Assembly (NCBI GenBank): GCA_900545925.1
Contig: URAZ01000032.1
Location: forward strand, 1-32,856
DNA: 32,856 nucleotides
DNA from: an uncultured Eubacteriales bacterium
Lineage (GTDB): Bacteria > Bacillota > Clostridia > Oscillospirales > Oscillospiraceae
Direction of reading: 5' to 3'
Position 1 is the stretch's first letter. The number at the start of each line of letters is the position of its first letter. The notes below the pieces were generated by a model that saw nothing but the letters and a program-made list of their open reading frames with translations, had not been told where the DNA came from and made no database searches. Made by a program: the position numbers and the translations under genes. Shown here piece by piece: positions 22,651-31,000 of the stretch.

Positions 22651-23520
22651 ATGGCGTTTTGCCCCTATTGCGGAAGCGAAATCGCGGAATCAGCGAAATT
22701 TTGTACACAGTGCGGCGCGAGACTTACGCAGTCCGTCCCCGCGCAGGAGGAACCGGCGGAGTTTGTGTATACGGAAAGTATTCCGCCTTTGCCGGAGCAG
22801 TCTGCCGCGCAGAGCGAGGCTCCGCATGCGGAAAAGCGAAAGAAAAAGTCCAAAGCGCCGCTGGTCATCGGAATTATCGCGGGAGTTCTGGTGCTGGCCG
22901 CCGTGCTTTGGGGGCTGATCGGAAGAACACTGTTTGCTCCCTACTGGCAGTCGGAGTCTGTCGATCCCTCCCCGAATATCACTGCACAGACCTCGTTCTG
23001 GAACGGCGGCTGGTATGGCTGGTGGATAATCGAATCCGGAACCGGCGCCTACAAAGACCATGCGAACAGCTGGTGGGACGCCTGCGCGCGAATCGACCTC
23101 GGCTCGGACGGAAGCGGAACGCTTACCCTGTGGGACGATTCCTGCGCGGCAGGTCAGACTATCGCGGACGCACAGGTTCAGGCAGATTCTGACCTCACGA
23201 CAAGTGGGCGGCTCGTTTCGACGGACGGCAGCTTCTTTGACTGCGCGCTGAGCGGGGCAGACGCATGGTATATTGACGCGGCTGCGCCTGAGGCGATGCC
23301 GTACCCCTATATGATCTGCATCTCCGGCGTCTATACGGATCCGGAGGATAGCGGAAATTCCTTCGTCTATACGATCTATCTGCGTCCATGGGGCATGGAT
23401 TGGGAGGATGTGCGTGCGGATAACGAGTCGCTTCTGCCGTATTTCTACGACGACTGGTATCTGCCGCTGATCGAGTCCGGCGCGTCTGTTCCAAACGCCA
23501 TCGGCGGAAGCCCGGCATAA
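22651..23520 (+). CDS. Zinc-ribbon membrane protein with YLRPWGMDWEDVR domain
   Basis: A 289-residue protein. Residues 4-24 are a zinc ribbon (FCPYCGSEIAESAKFCTQCG), followed by a Pro/Glu/Ala-rich stretch, a basic KRKKKSK stop signal and one transmembrane helix (LVIGIIAGVLVLAAVLWGLI, about residues 70-90), placing the ribbon inside and the C-terminus outside. The outer domain (about residues 117-285) matches that of the preceding lipoprotein: GGWYGWWII, WWDACARI, GTLTLWD, YLRPWGMDWEDVR and DDWYLPLIESG. The two genes are 16 bases apart and AAGGAG precedes this ATG, so they form an operon and arose by duplication of the outer domain. Function unknown. Confidence 0.83.
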   Translation: MAFCPYCGSEIAESAKFCTQCGARLTQSVPAQEEPAEFVYTESIPPLPEQSAAQSEAPHAEKRKKKSKAPLVIGIIAGVLVLAAVLWGLIGRTLFAPYWQSESVDPSPNITAQTSFWNGGWYGWWIIESGTGAYKDHANSWWDACARIDLGSDGSGTLTLWDDSCAAGQTIADAQVQADSDLTTSGRLVSTDGSFFDCALSGADAWYIDAAAPEAMPYPYMICISGVYTDPEDSGNSFVYTIYLRPWGMDWEDVRADNESLLPYFYDDWYLPLIESGASVPNAIGGSPA

Positions 23521-23561
23521 GCATATACACAAATTACACTGAAAAATGGAGGTTTACAGAT

Positions 23562-25244
23562 ATGGAACTGGCAGAAAAACGATACGAGCAGTGGCTTGCG
23601 CAGCAAGGACTGGAGCCGGAACTGCGTACGGAACTGGATACGATGCAGTCTGATGCAGAGAAGATCACCGACGCGTTCTACCGCGATCTGGAGTTTGGTA
23701 CGGCAGGCCTGCGCGGCGTGCTCGGCGCGGGCACGAACCGGATGAATGTCTATGTGATCCGCCGCGCAACGCAGGCAGTTGCACAGTATCTCAATGAGAC
23801 GGATCTGCCGAAGACCGTTGCCATCGGCCATGACAGCCGCATCAAGAGCGATGTTTTTGCCCGTGAAGCGGCAGCAGTTTTTGCGGCCAACGGCATCACA
23901 GCCTATCTCTACCCCCGCCTTGAGCCGGTTCCGGCGCTGAGTTTTGCCGTGCGCCATCTGCACTGCGGCCTCGGCGTCTGCGTTACGGCCAGCCACAACC
24001 CGGCGGAATACAACGGCTATAAGGTCTACGGCGCCGACGGCTGCCAGATGACGCCGGAGGCGGCAAAGCGCGTGGTTGCGCTGCTGGAGCACATGGACTA
24101 TTTTTCCAGCGCAAAAACCATGGACTTTGATGCGGCGCTGGCCGCCGGGAGTATCCGGTACATCCCAGACGGGGTACTGGATGCGTTTGTAGATGCCGTT
24201 TACGCGCAGCGTGTCGGCAGCGGAGAAGGAATTGCGAATCTGAAGCTTGTCTACACGCCGCTCAACGGCGCGGGACTTGAATGCGTCAAAAAGCTGACGC
24301 AGAAGCTGGGAATCCGGAACATGACCATCGTAAAAGAGCAGGAGCAGCCGGACGGTCATTTTCCGACCTGCCCGTATCCGAACCCGGAGATCCGTCAGGC
24401 CATGGAACTGGGACTGCAATACTGCGACCGTGTCCGCCCCGACATTTTGATCGGCACCGACCCCGACTGTGACCGCTGCGGCACGGCCGTGCCGGACGGC
24501 AAGGGCGGCTACCGGCTTATTTCCGGCAATGAAATGGGCGTTATTCTGTTGGACTTCATCTGCCGCAGCCGCATCGCAAACGGTACGATGCCCGAAAATC
24601 CTGTCGCCGTTACGACCATCGTTTCGACGGATATGGTCACAGCTGTCGCAAAAAAATACGGTGTCGAACTGCGGCGCGTGCTCACCGGCTTTAAGTATAT
24701 CGGCGAACAGATCGCGCTGCTGGAGCAGGGCGGCCATCCGGAACGCTATATCTTCGGCTTTGAGGAAAGCTACGGGTATCTCTCCGGCACGCATGCGCGC
24801 GATAAGGACGCGGTTAACGCCGTGCTTCTCATCTGCGAGGCTGCTGCGTGGTATGCGAAAAAGGGTATGACACTCGGCGATGCCATCGACGCGCTGTACA
24901 CGGAGTTCGGCTGCTACTGCAACATGCAGAAAAGCTTTGCATTCACAGGCGAGACGGGCATGGAAAAAATGGCTGGGCTGATGCAGGGCCTGCGGAAGCA
25001 GCCGCTGCGCGAAATTGCCGGCCTTCCGGTTGAGGGCTATACGGATTACGAAGCCGAGGGAACGGGACTGCCGAAGGCAAACGTACTGGAGTACCGCCTG
25101 CCCGGCGGCGATAAGGTTATCATCCGCCCGTCCGGCACAGAGCCGAAGATCAAGGCGTACCTGTCCGCTGTCAAGCCGACCGTGGAAGAGTCAAACGCGC
25201 AGCTTTCCCTCTTGGCAGAAGCTGCAGCAAAGCTTCTTGCATAA
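23562..25244 (+). CDS. Phospho-sugar mutase (phosphoglucomutase/phosphomannomutase family)
   Basis: A 560-residue alpha-D-phosphohexomutase of the long PgcA/PGM2-like type. FGTAGLRGVLGAGTNRMN is near residue 45; the phosphoserine loop VTASHNPAEYNGYKVYG near residue 140; metal-binding GTDPDCDRCG near residue 303; sugar-binding FGFEESYGYL near 400; and the phosphate loop RPSGTEPKIKAY near 520. It most likely interconverts glucose-1- and glucose-6-phosphate, linking glycolysis to glycogen and cell-wall sugars. It differs from glmM in this window by its longer N-terminus. ATGGAGG precedes the ATG. It stands alone between the zinc-ribbon gene and tRNA-Pro. Confidence 0.93.
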   Translation: MELAEKRYEQWLAQQGLEPELRTELDTMQSDAEKITDAFYRDLEFGTAGLRGVLGAGTNRMNVYVIRRATQAVAQYLNETDLPKTVAIGHDSRIKSDVFAREAAAVFAANGITAYLYPRLEPVPALSFAVRHLHCGLGVCVTASHNPAEYNGYKVYGADGCQMTPEAAKRVVALLEHMDYFSSAKTMDFDAALAAGSIRYIPDGVLDAFVDAVYAQRVGSGEGIANLKLVYTPLNGAGLECVKKLTQKLGIRNMTIVKEQEQPDGHFPTCPYPNPEIRQAMELGLQYCDRVRPDILIGTDPDCDRCGTAVPDGKGGYRLISGNEMGVILLDFICRSRIANGTMPENPVAVTTIVSTDMVTAVAKKYGVELRRVLTGFKYIGEQIALLEQGGHPERYIFGFEESYGYLSGTHARDKDAVNAVLLICEAAAWYAKKGMTLGDAIDALYTEFGCYCNMQKSFAFTGETGMEKMAGLMQGLRKQPLREIAGLPVEGYTDYEAEGTGLPKANVLEYRLPGGDKVIIRPSGTEPKIKAYLSAVKPTVEESNAQLSLLAEAAAKLLA

Positions 25245-25260
25245 AAAATAAAAAAACCTC

Positions 25261-25289
25261 TTGCAAAAACCAACCGGATATGCTATGAT
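25261..25289 (+). promoter_or_regulatory. Promoter of tRNA-Pro
   Basis: TTGCAA (25261-25266) and TATGAT (25284-25289) are 17 bases apart, about 24 bases upstream of the mature tRNA 5' end. Confidence 0.75.
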
Positions 25290-25312
25290 ACATAAGCTAA
25301 TTCAATAGCTAT

Positions 25313-25389
25313 CCGGGTGTGGCGAAGTTTGGTATCGCGCTTGAATGGGGTTCAAGAGGCCGCTGGTTCGAATCCAGTCACTCGGACCA
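25313..25389 (+). tRNA. tRNA-Pro (anticodon GGG)
   Basis: The 77 bases fold into a complete cloverleaf: acceptor CCGGGTG/CACTCGG with one G-T pair, D arm GCG/CGC, anticodon stem CTTGA/TCAAG around loop ATGGGGT (anticodon GGG at loop positions 3-5, T33 and G37 as expected), T arm GCTGG-TTCGAAT-CCAGT, discriminator A and encoded CCA. It reads CCC and CCU proline codons. It has its own promoter and terminator. tRNA 3' ends can serve as integration sites, but no second copy of the end sequence was seen. Confidence 0.97.
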
Positions 25390-25427
25390 AGTCGTCGTGG
25401 ACTGCGCAAGTTCACGACGACTTTTTT
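25389..25427 (+). terminator. Intrinsic terminator of tRNA-Pro
   Basis: AAGTCGTCGTG (25389-25399) and CACGACGACTT (25413-25423) form an 11-base-pair stem running into TTTTTT directly after the CCA end. Confidence 0.92.
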
Positions 25428-25558
25428 ATGCTTCGCATCAAAAAGTCATCTTTCACTTGTTCCGTTACTCCTCCGCTCAAACTCACAATCGCTGCCGCTG
25501 GATTGTGGTTTTGTTTTCAGTTTCAGCAGTTGATCTATAGTGTTCACATGGCACAGGC

Positions 25559-25594
25559 AAAAGGACTCGAAATCGAAAGATTTCGAGTCCTTTT
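25559..25594 (+). terminator. Perfect 16-bp hairpin with GAAA loop
   Basis: AAAAGGACTCGAAATC (25559-25574), loop GAAA, and the exact complement ending CCTTTT form a bidirectional terminator-like hairpin. From 25428 to 25558 nothing else was recognised, so the gene it once served is unclear; no matching ORF precedes it. Confidence 0.7.
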
Positions 25595-25641
25595 CTAACT
25601 TTTCAAGCAAACGCTAGACCGTTGCGACAGATGCCTCATAA

Positions 25642-25884
25642 CACGTTGCATATGTGAAGGGCACTAAATGGTATCGAGTCGATTTTTGCTTCAGTGACGG
25701 CATGATGACGGATATCTATTGCGACTGCCCATATCCGGAACTCTGCAAGCATGAGGTGGCCGCAGCATTCACGCTTCGGATGCTGTTCGAGCAGCCGCAG
25801 TTCAAAGATATCAGCGATTTTATGGCGATGGACCACAGGGCTTTCTGGCAGCTGGCAGCGCGCACAGACAGTATCTGCCTTTGA
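25642..25884 (+). pseudogene. SWIM zinc-finger protein fragment
   Basis: About 80 codons match the SWIM zinc-finger domain: VKGTKWYRVDFCFSDG followed by CDCPYPELCKH, the CxCx(n)CxH metal motif. SWIM proteins are normally several hundred residues long, and a TAA lies in frame at 25639-25641, so the N-terminal part is missing. After the finger only about 45 residues remain (TLRMLFEQPQFKDISDFM). A GTG at 25654 could start a 76-residue peptide, but no ribosome binding site precedes it. Best read as the remains of a larger gene beside the tRNA. The promoter of the next gene overlaps its end. Confidence 0.6.
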
Positions 25885-25904
25885 TTTTGCTGCGGAAAAA
25901 CCGG

Positions 25905-25933
25905 TTGCGCCGCTGTTTCTTCTTTGCTACAAT
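25905..25933 (+). promoter_or_regulatory. Predicted promoter of the Nudix-DUF4085 operon
   Basis: TTGCGC (25905-25910) and TACAAT (25928-25933) are 17 bases apart, 58 bases upstream of the Nudix start codon. Confidence 0.65.
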
Positions 25934-25991
25934 GAAAACAGCATGGCAGGAAGACGCAGTGTGCAAAAACAGGAATGATGGGGATGGGAGC

Positions 25992-26441
25992 ATGCACAGA
26001 ACAGAAAATGTGGAACTGACCGTGGTGTGTCTGCTGGAGGACGGCGGCAAAGTACTGCTGCAGAACCGGAAAAAGGAAGACTGGCACGGTTGGGCGCTGC
26101 CGGGCGGGCATGTGGAGCCGGGAGAATCGTTTGTAGACGCTGTAATCCGGGAGATGCGGGAAGAAACAGGGCTGACGATCCGGAACCCGAAGTTGGTCGG
26201 CGTCAAGCAGTTCCCAATCGAAGCCGGCCGGTACGTTGTGCTGCTGTTCAAGGCTGTGGAATGGGCAGGAACGCTGACGTCATCGGAGGAAGGGGAGATG
26301 AAGTGGGTAGAATACAGCCAGCTTCCGTCCCTGAAAACCGTGGACGATCTCGAAGAGATGCTGCACATGATGAACGCGCCGGGACTGACGGAATTCCAAT
26401 ACCTGCTCTGCGGCGGGGAATGGGTTGTATCCATTAAATAG
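25992..26441 (+). CDS. Nudix hydrolase
   Basis: A 149-residue Nudix-fold pyrophosphohydrolase. The Nudix box is complete: GGHVEPGESF, then VDAVIREMREETGL (GX5EX7REUXEEXGU), at about residues 38-60, preceded by WHGWALP. It hydrolyses a nucleoside diphosphate linked to another moiety; the substrate cannot be predicted. Layout resembles the YtkD/MutT-like 8-oxo-dGTPase group (KQFPIEAGRYVVLLFKA), but this is not decisive. The ATG at 25992 fits the family start (TENVELTVVCLL); an earlier in-frame ATG at 25881 would add 37 unrelated residues upstream of the predicted promoter. Followed by the DUF4085 gene after 11 bases. Confidence 0.88.
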   Translation: MHRTENVELTVVCLLEDGGKVLLQNRKKEDWHGWALPGGHVEPGESFVDAVIREMREETGLTIRNPKLVGVKQFPIEAGRYVVLLFKAVEWAGTLTSSEEGEMKWVEYSQLPSLKTVDDLEEMLHMMNAPGLTEFQYLLCGGEWVVSIK

Positions 26442-26452
26442 AGGAGGCAGTT

Positions 26453-26893
26453 ATGCGGTATCTTACAAAGGAATGGTACATCGCCTGTCAGGCTGACCCG
26501 ATGACGCCGGAGGTGCAGAAGCAGCTGGACGAGATTGACCGGGCCTATTGCGCCGCGCAGACGCGCGAGACGCTGCCGGACGGGCTGTTACAGCAATTTT
26601 TCTTCCACGACGGCGTGGTGCGGGAAATCATCACCGGGACGGATCTCACGCTTCGCATTGACAGCCCGTATTCCGAATACCATACCGTGACCTTCCGCGG
26701 TGCAAGGCTCAAGCAGGAGCCGCCCCGTGTCGGTGCGGTCTGGCTGTACCGGGAACTTTACCGGCATAAGAGCGGGATGGGCTACGAGGTGCACATCCTG
26801 TTCGATGCCCCGGCAGGCCCCGCGCACCGGGGAATCCGCCCATCCGACTTGATCGATACGAAAATCATCTGCGACGAGATCGAATTTGCATAA
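26453..26893 (+). CDS. DUF4085-like protein
   Basis: A 146-residue soluble protein starting MRYLTKEWYIACQ, the usual opening of the DUF4085 family. The middle has FFHDGVVREIITGTDLTLRI and the end has the WLYRELYRHKSGMGYEVHIL segment. It is shorter than typical members (about 200 residues), mainly in the helical N-terminal part. Function unknown. A GAGGAGG ribosome binding site and the short gap place it in an operon with the Nudix gene. Confidence 0.75.
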   Translation: MRYLTKEWYIACQADPMTPEVQKQLDEIDRAYCAAQTRETLPDGLLQQFFFHDGVVREIITGTDLTLRIDSPYSEYHTVTFRGARLKQEPPRVGAVWLYRELYRHKSGMGYEVHILFDAPAGPAHRGIRPSDLIDTKIICDEIEFA

Positions 26894-26926
26894 AAAACCG
26901 GCCCGGACACGAATGTGTCCAGGCCG
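26892..26926 (-). terminator. Terminator for minus-strand transcription
   Basis: CGGCC-C-GGACAC, loop GAAT, GTGTCC-A-GGCCG (26899-26926) is an 11-pair stem with one mismatch. The T run (TTTTTT at 26897-26892) is on the minus strand, so it ends transcripts coming from the decayed gene at 27084-27440. No T run exists in plus direction. Confidence 0.7.
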
Positions 26927-26978
26927 AGGCCGTTAAAAGCCTTTTAACCTGTTCTGCACTGCAAGCATTCAGGTTTTT

Positions 26979-26999
26979 GTAGGGGCGGACGGCCCCTAC
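26979..26999. repeat. Minimal GTAGGGGC/GCCCCTAC palindrome
   Basis: GTAGGGGC-GGACG-GCCCCTAC is a perfect 8-bp hairpin with the same terminal sequences as the 104/105-base repeats at 11162 and 14926, but without their interior. Confidence 0.7.
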
Positions 27000-27083
27000 C
27001 GGCTGCATCCGATTTTCCACACAGAACGAACCGCTGGGATTAAGAAACCGCTGATAGCGCTTTCCGTTTAAAGCATCGGTTCC

Positions 27084-27440
27084 TTAAGTTCCGCTCTCAT
27101 TCGCGGGCGTGTATGCTGTCTCCAAAGTGTTTCGTATCTGTGTCGCTGCTTCGACCGGCTGATAGCTGCGGGCAACGTTTGGATATAGATAGATGTAGAG
27201 TTTTGTATCCGACAGGCAGCCAGCGGCGACGGCAAAGAAATACTGCCCGTCGCTATCCAGATCGCAGAGGAACGGTGCGAGAAAGGGGGAGTTCCCCGCC
27301 CGGCCAGGCCGCGGCGGTGAGCGGATCCGGCTCCTGCAGTGTGACGGCTTCATGGTCGAGTTCCGATGTCTGCTTCTGCACCTGTGCGGATATCTCCGGT
27401 TCCTGCCGCAGCTGCTGTAGAGCAAACCGGACGCCGCCAA
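27084..27440 (-). pseudogene. Frameshifted unknown gene remnant
   Basis: On the minus strand two overlapping frames each look protein-like over part of their length. The upstream frame has VRFALQQLRQEPEISAQVQK and TSELDHEAVTLQEPDPLTAAAW, preceded by a hydrophobic stretch; the downstream frame continues FLCDLDSDGQYFFAVAAGCL and then SDTKLYIYLYPNVARSY to a stop at 27084. Joining them needs a shift near 27270-27295. The product would be a small membrane-anchored protein; I do not recognise the family. A minus-strand terminator at 26892-26926 supports former expression. Confidence 0.45.
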
Positions 27441-27489
27441 TGGCACACGATATGCACAGCACGGCACGTCTGCGCTCGCATACCGGTGC

Positions 27490-27750
27490 AGAATGCACTC
27501 GCGCTGTGTGCGCAGGAGTTGCCGGAACTGCTGCATCTGGCGTCCGAGTTGTGACGATCTGCTTTGCCTGTGCTCCAGAGTCGGCCTCCGAGCGGACGAG
27601 CCGCAGAAGCTTCTGCTGCATGCGGGCTACGCGCAGATTTATGACTGGGTCCCGCGTGACAGCATCCTGTTCTACGCGCTCGACAACGGCATGAGTCTTG
27701 TCGCCTGCAACCAGCAGCTTGATGAGCGCGGCGAAGCCATTTTAGGTTGA
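27490..27750 (+). pseudogene. C-terminal fragment of an HTH-type protein
   Basis: About 66 codons (from 27553) read DDLLCLCSRVGLRADEPQKL, then LLHAGYAQIYDWVPRDSILF, ending with a CNQQLDERGEAILG tail. This resembles the C-terminus of a clostridial family of HTH-containing proteins, in which a hydrophobic helix is followed by QKLLxxAGYAxLYxxxxRDxxI. The N-terminal HTH is missing and the frame upstream is broken (a stop at about 27553 in the neighbouring frame that carries LALCAQELPELLHLASEL). No start or ribosome binding site remains. Together with 27084-27440 it forms a patch of gene debris. Confidence 0.5.
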
Positions 27751-27793
27751 CCGATGCGCCCCATCTGCATTGAATTTAATCTTACATAGTGAG

Positions 27794-27838
27794 AACCCCC
27801 GCAGAGCGGCTGGCCGGGCCGCCTCTGCGGGGGTTTTT
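27794..27838 (+). terminator. Strong intrinsic terminator
   Basis: AACCCCCGCAGAG and CTCTGCGGGGGTT pair over 13 bases around a GC-rich inner stem, followed by TTT. It separates the debris region from the SLH surface-protein gene. Confidence 0.88.
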
Positions 27839-27899
27839 AAGCAAATAGGCGCTTTTTGACGAAATTGCCAGAAATATTTCTAAAATGGAGAAATAATCC

Positions 27900-27928
27900 T
27901 TGCATTCACTGGAAATGTCCGGTACAAT
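27900..27928 (+). promoter_or_regulatory. Promoter of the SLH/VWA surface-protein gene
   Basis: TTGCAT (27900-27905) and TACAAT (27923-27928) are 17 bases apart. The leader is about 70 bases and ends with AGGAGG nine bases before the ATG at 28008. Confidence 0.7.
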
Positions 27929-28007
27929 CAATATAGAGTAGTGTATACTTCGTACCATGAAAGATACACACAGATGAGAGAAAACACACAATAGGAGGAA
28001 AAATGGC

Positions 28008-31000
28008 ATGAAACGATCAAAGCGAATCCTTGCCCTGTTCCTGAGCATGGTCCTGTTGCTCGGGATGCTGCCAATGTCAGCATTGGCGGCAGACAGCACA
28101 TTTTCTGATGTGAAAACGTCCGACTGGTTTTATGATGATGTCCGATATGTATGCGAAAATGGCCTGATGAACGGAACGGGCAGCGGCACGTTCAGCCCAA
28201 AGGCCACCACGACCCGCGGCATGATCGTGACGATCCTGTACCGCCTTTCCGGCGAGCCTGCTGTTTCCGGCGTATGCCCGTTTGGCGACGTGGCGGCAGG
28301 GAAGTACTATGAGAAGGCAATCACATGGGCGGCAGAAAACAAGATCGTCAGCGGCTATGCGGACGGCACGTTTGGCCCGGACAATGCAATCACGCGTGAG
28401 CAGCTGGCGGCAATTTTGTACCGCTATGCCACTTTCTGCGGCTACGCCGTGACAGCTTCTGCCGAGATCAGCAGATTTGCAGATGCCGGTACGGTCGGCA
28501 GCTATGCGCTCGCAGCCATGAAATGGGCAAGCGCAGAGGGACTGATCAACGGCTCCGGCAGCAAGCTTGATCCGAAGGGCAGCGCAACCCGCGCACAGGT
28601 AGCGGCCATCCTCGCCCGGTTCTGCAAGAACATTGCAGGCGCGTCTACTCCCGCATCCAAGCCCGCATCCAGTACCGGCACCGTCCTCCCGCCCGCACCT
28701 AATCCTACCCCGGATCCCGATCCTACCCCGGGACAATCCTTCACGGTTACATTTGATGGAAATGGAGAAAATGTACAGGGGGTTCCACCGCAGCAAGTGG
28801 TAAAACAGGGCGAGATGATGACGGCCCCAGCAGAACCGACATGTGACGGCTTTTATTTTGCTGGTTGGTCTACGTCAAAAGAATGTAATGATCTCTTTAA
28901 TGCTTATAACGAACCAATTAACGCAAATATAAGTCTCTTTGCGTATTGGGTATCGGAAGACTCGTTAGGGGATACCGATGGAGATGGCCTTGCCGACTAT
29001 TTAGAGATAGCAAAAAAACGGATATCAATTTGCAGGATACGGATGGCGACGGATTAACAGATTATCAGGAGGTAATGATATTTGGCTATAACCCGTTGGA
29101 AAAGGATAGTGACGGAAACGGGATTTCGGACTACGATGAAGATTACGACCAAGATGGCCTCTCGAACGGTCAGGAAATTGAACTTGGGACAAATCCGGTA
29201 GTTAAAGATACCGACTTTGATGGTTTGAGTGATAAAGATGAAATAGAACTGTATCATACAGATCCGCGAATCAAGGATACGGACGGAGATGGGGCCGATG
29301 ATGGAACAGAAATCCTCTATGGTACTGATCCTCTGGTAGCACAAAATGAATTTACGGAAACGTCCAGTAGCGCTCCGCTGTCGGAAGACAACCCTGTTTC
29401 CGCTTCCGTAACAGCCAGTGTTGACGGCTCTGTTTTGGGAAGTGTCAGAGTATCTGCGGTCAGCATGCTTGATAATCCACTGCTTACTGAGAACGTTCCT
29501 GGATATTTAGGAGCGGCATATGATTTCAACGCTGACGGAAATATCAAGGCTGCTGTGCTGGAGTTTTCTTATGATCGCAGTTTAGGAAGCATCGGAGACG
29601 ACTTCCAGCCGAGAATCTACTATTACAACGAAAAGACGCAGGAATTGGAGGAATTACCAAATCAAACGGTTGTTGATGGAAAAGTCAGCGTTTCGGTTGA
29701 ACACTTTTCAACATACATTCTGCTAAATAAAATTGAATTTGACGATGTATGGGCAGCAGATATCAAGCCGCCACTCTTTGATGGAGATGATGAAAATGCT
29801 AAGCTTGATATTGTCTTTGTTATAGATTACTCGGCTAGCATGGATGATAATGATCCCAAGCAGATTTTCAAAGCATTGTCGAAAAGATTCATTTCAAAAC
29901 TTCGTGCAGATACGGATCAGGCGGCAGTTGTAAAATTCATAAAGACGGCTACACTTGTTTCTGCGCTGACAACAGACAAACAGCAGCTGAATGCCGCCAT
30001 CGACAGCATATCGTATGATAGCGGATATAATACCAATTCCGGCACTGATGGTTCTACGGGGCTTCATATGGCTCTTAATGAACTAACACAATCGGAGTCT
30101 GAGTACCAGTATATAATTTTTATTACCGATGGCGAGGATAACCGGTACACCTATTCATATGATGCTTTGATAAAGAGCGCCTCTGAAAACAATGTTGTGG
30201 TCTACACAATCGGAATGGGAAGCGCATCCGAAACGGTACTGAAAAAAATTGCAGATGGAACAAACGGTAAATACTATCATGCCACAACAGAAGACTTTGA
30301 CACCGACAATATTTTAAATTTGGATGACGTGTTTGAAGAAATCGAGAGCAATACGATTGATTTGACAACAGATACGAATGGAGACGGTATTCCGGATTAC
30401 TATAACAAACTAATCTGCGATGGATCGCTTCCGCTAAGCACTGGTATCTTGAGCCGCTTTATCGGATATGACTTTACTTATGACGAAAACGGTGTTCTTT
30501 CGGATGACTACGATGGAGACGGTTTGAAAAACGGTGAAGAACTCGTCATTATGCAATCCGGAGATAAGGTGTTCATTAAAATGATCTCCGATCCGACGAT
30601 GCCTGACAGTGATCTTGATGGATACGATGACAAAAAAGAAAGTATTCTTGGGATGGATCCATTAAAGTACTCATATGATTCCATAGCTGCTGACTGGATT
30701 TTTACTGATGGGATTTTCGCGGATTATCAGCTCACTGATTCATACGATAATAGCATTGCTACTGCTATTGCGGTGAATCTGACTGATGTGCTGAGTTTTA
30801 ACTGGACTCCGGTGAAAGCCTGTAAGCAGCTTTGCATGGACTATTTCTATGATTATGCCAACAATACAATAAATGTAAATGCCGAAGAGAATGCAAAAGC
30901 TATAATCGCTGAGAATACCCATGATACTTTAGAAGCGATAAATAAGGTTATTAAGGCAATTAAAGGCGGAAATAAGGTTGTAGACAAAATTACCGAGGAA

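Noticed and set aside
25313..25389. tRNA-Pro as a proven att site
   Set aside because: No second copy of the tRNA 3' end and no integrase gene were found in the window.
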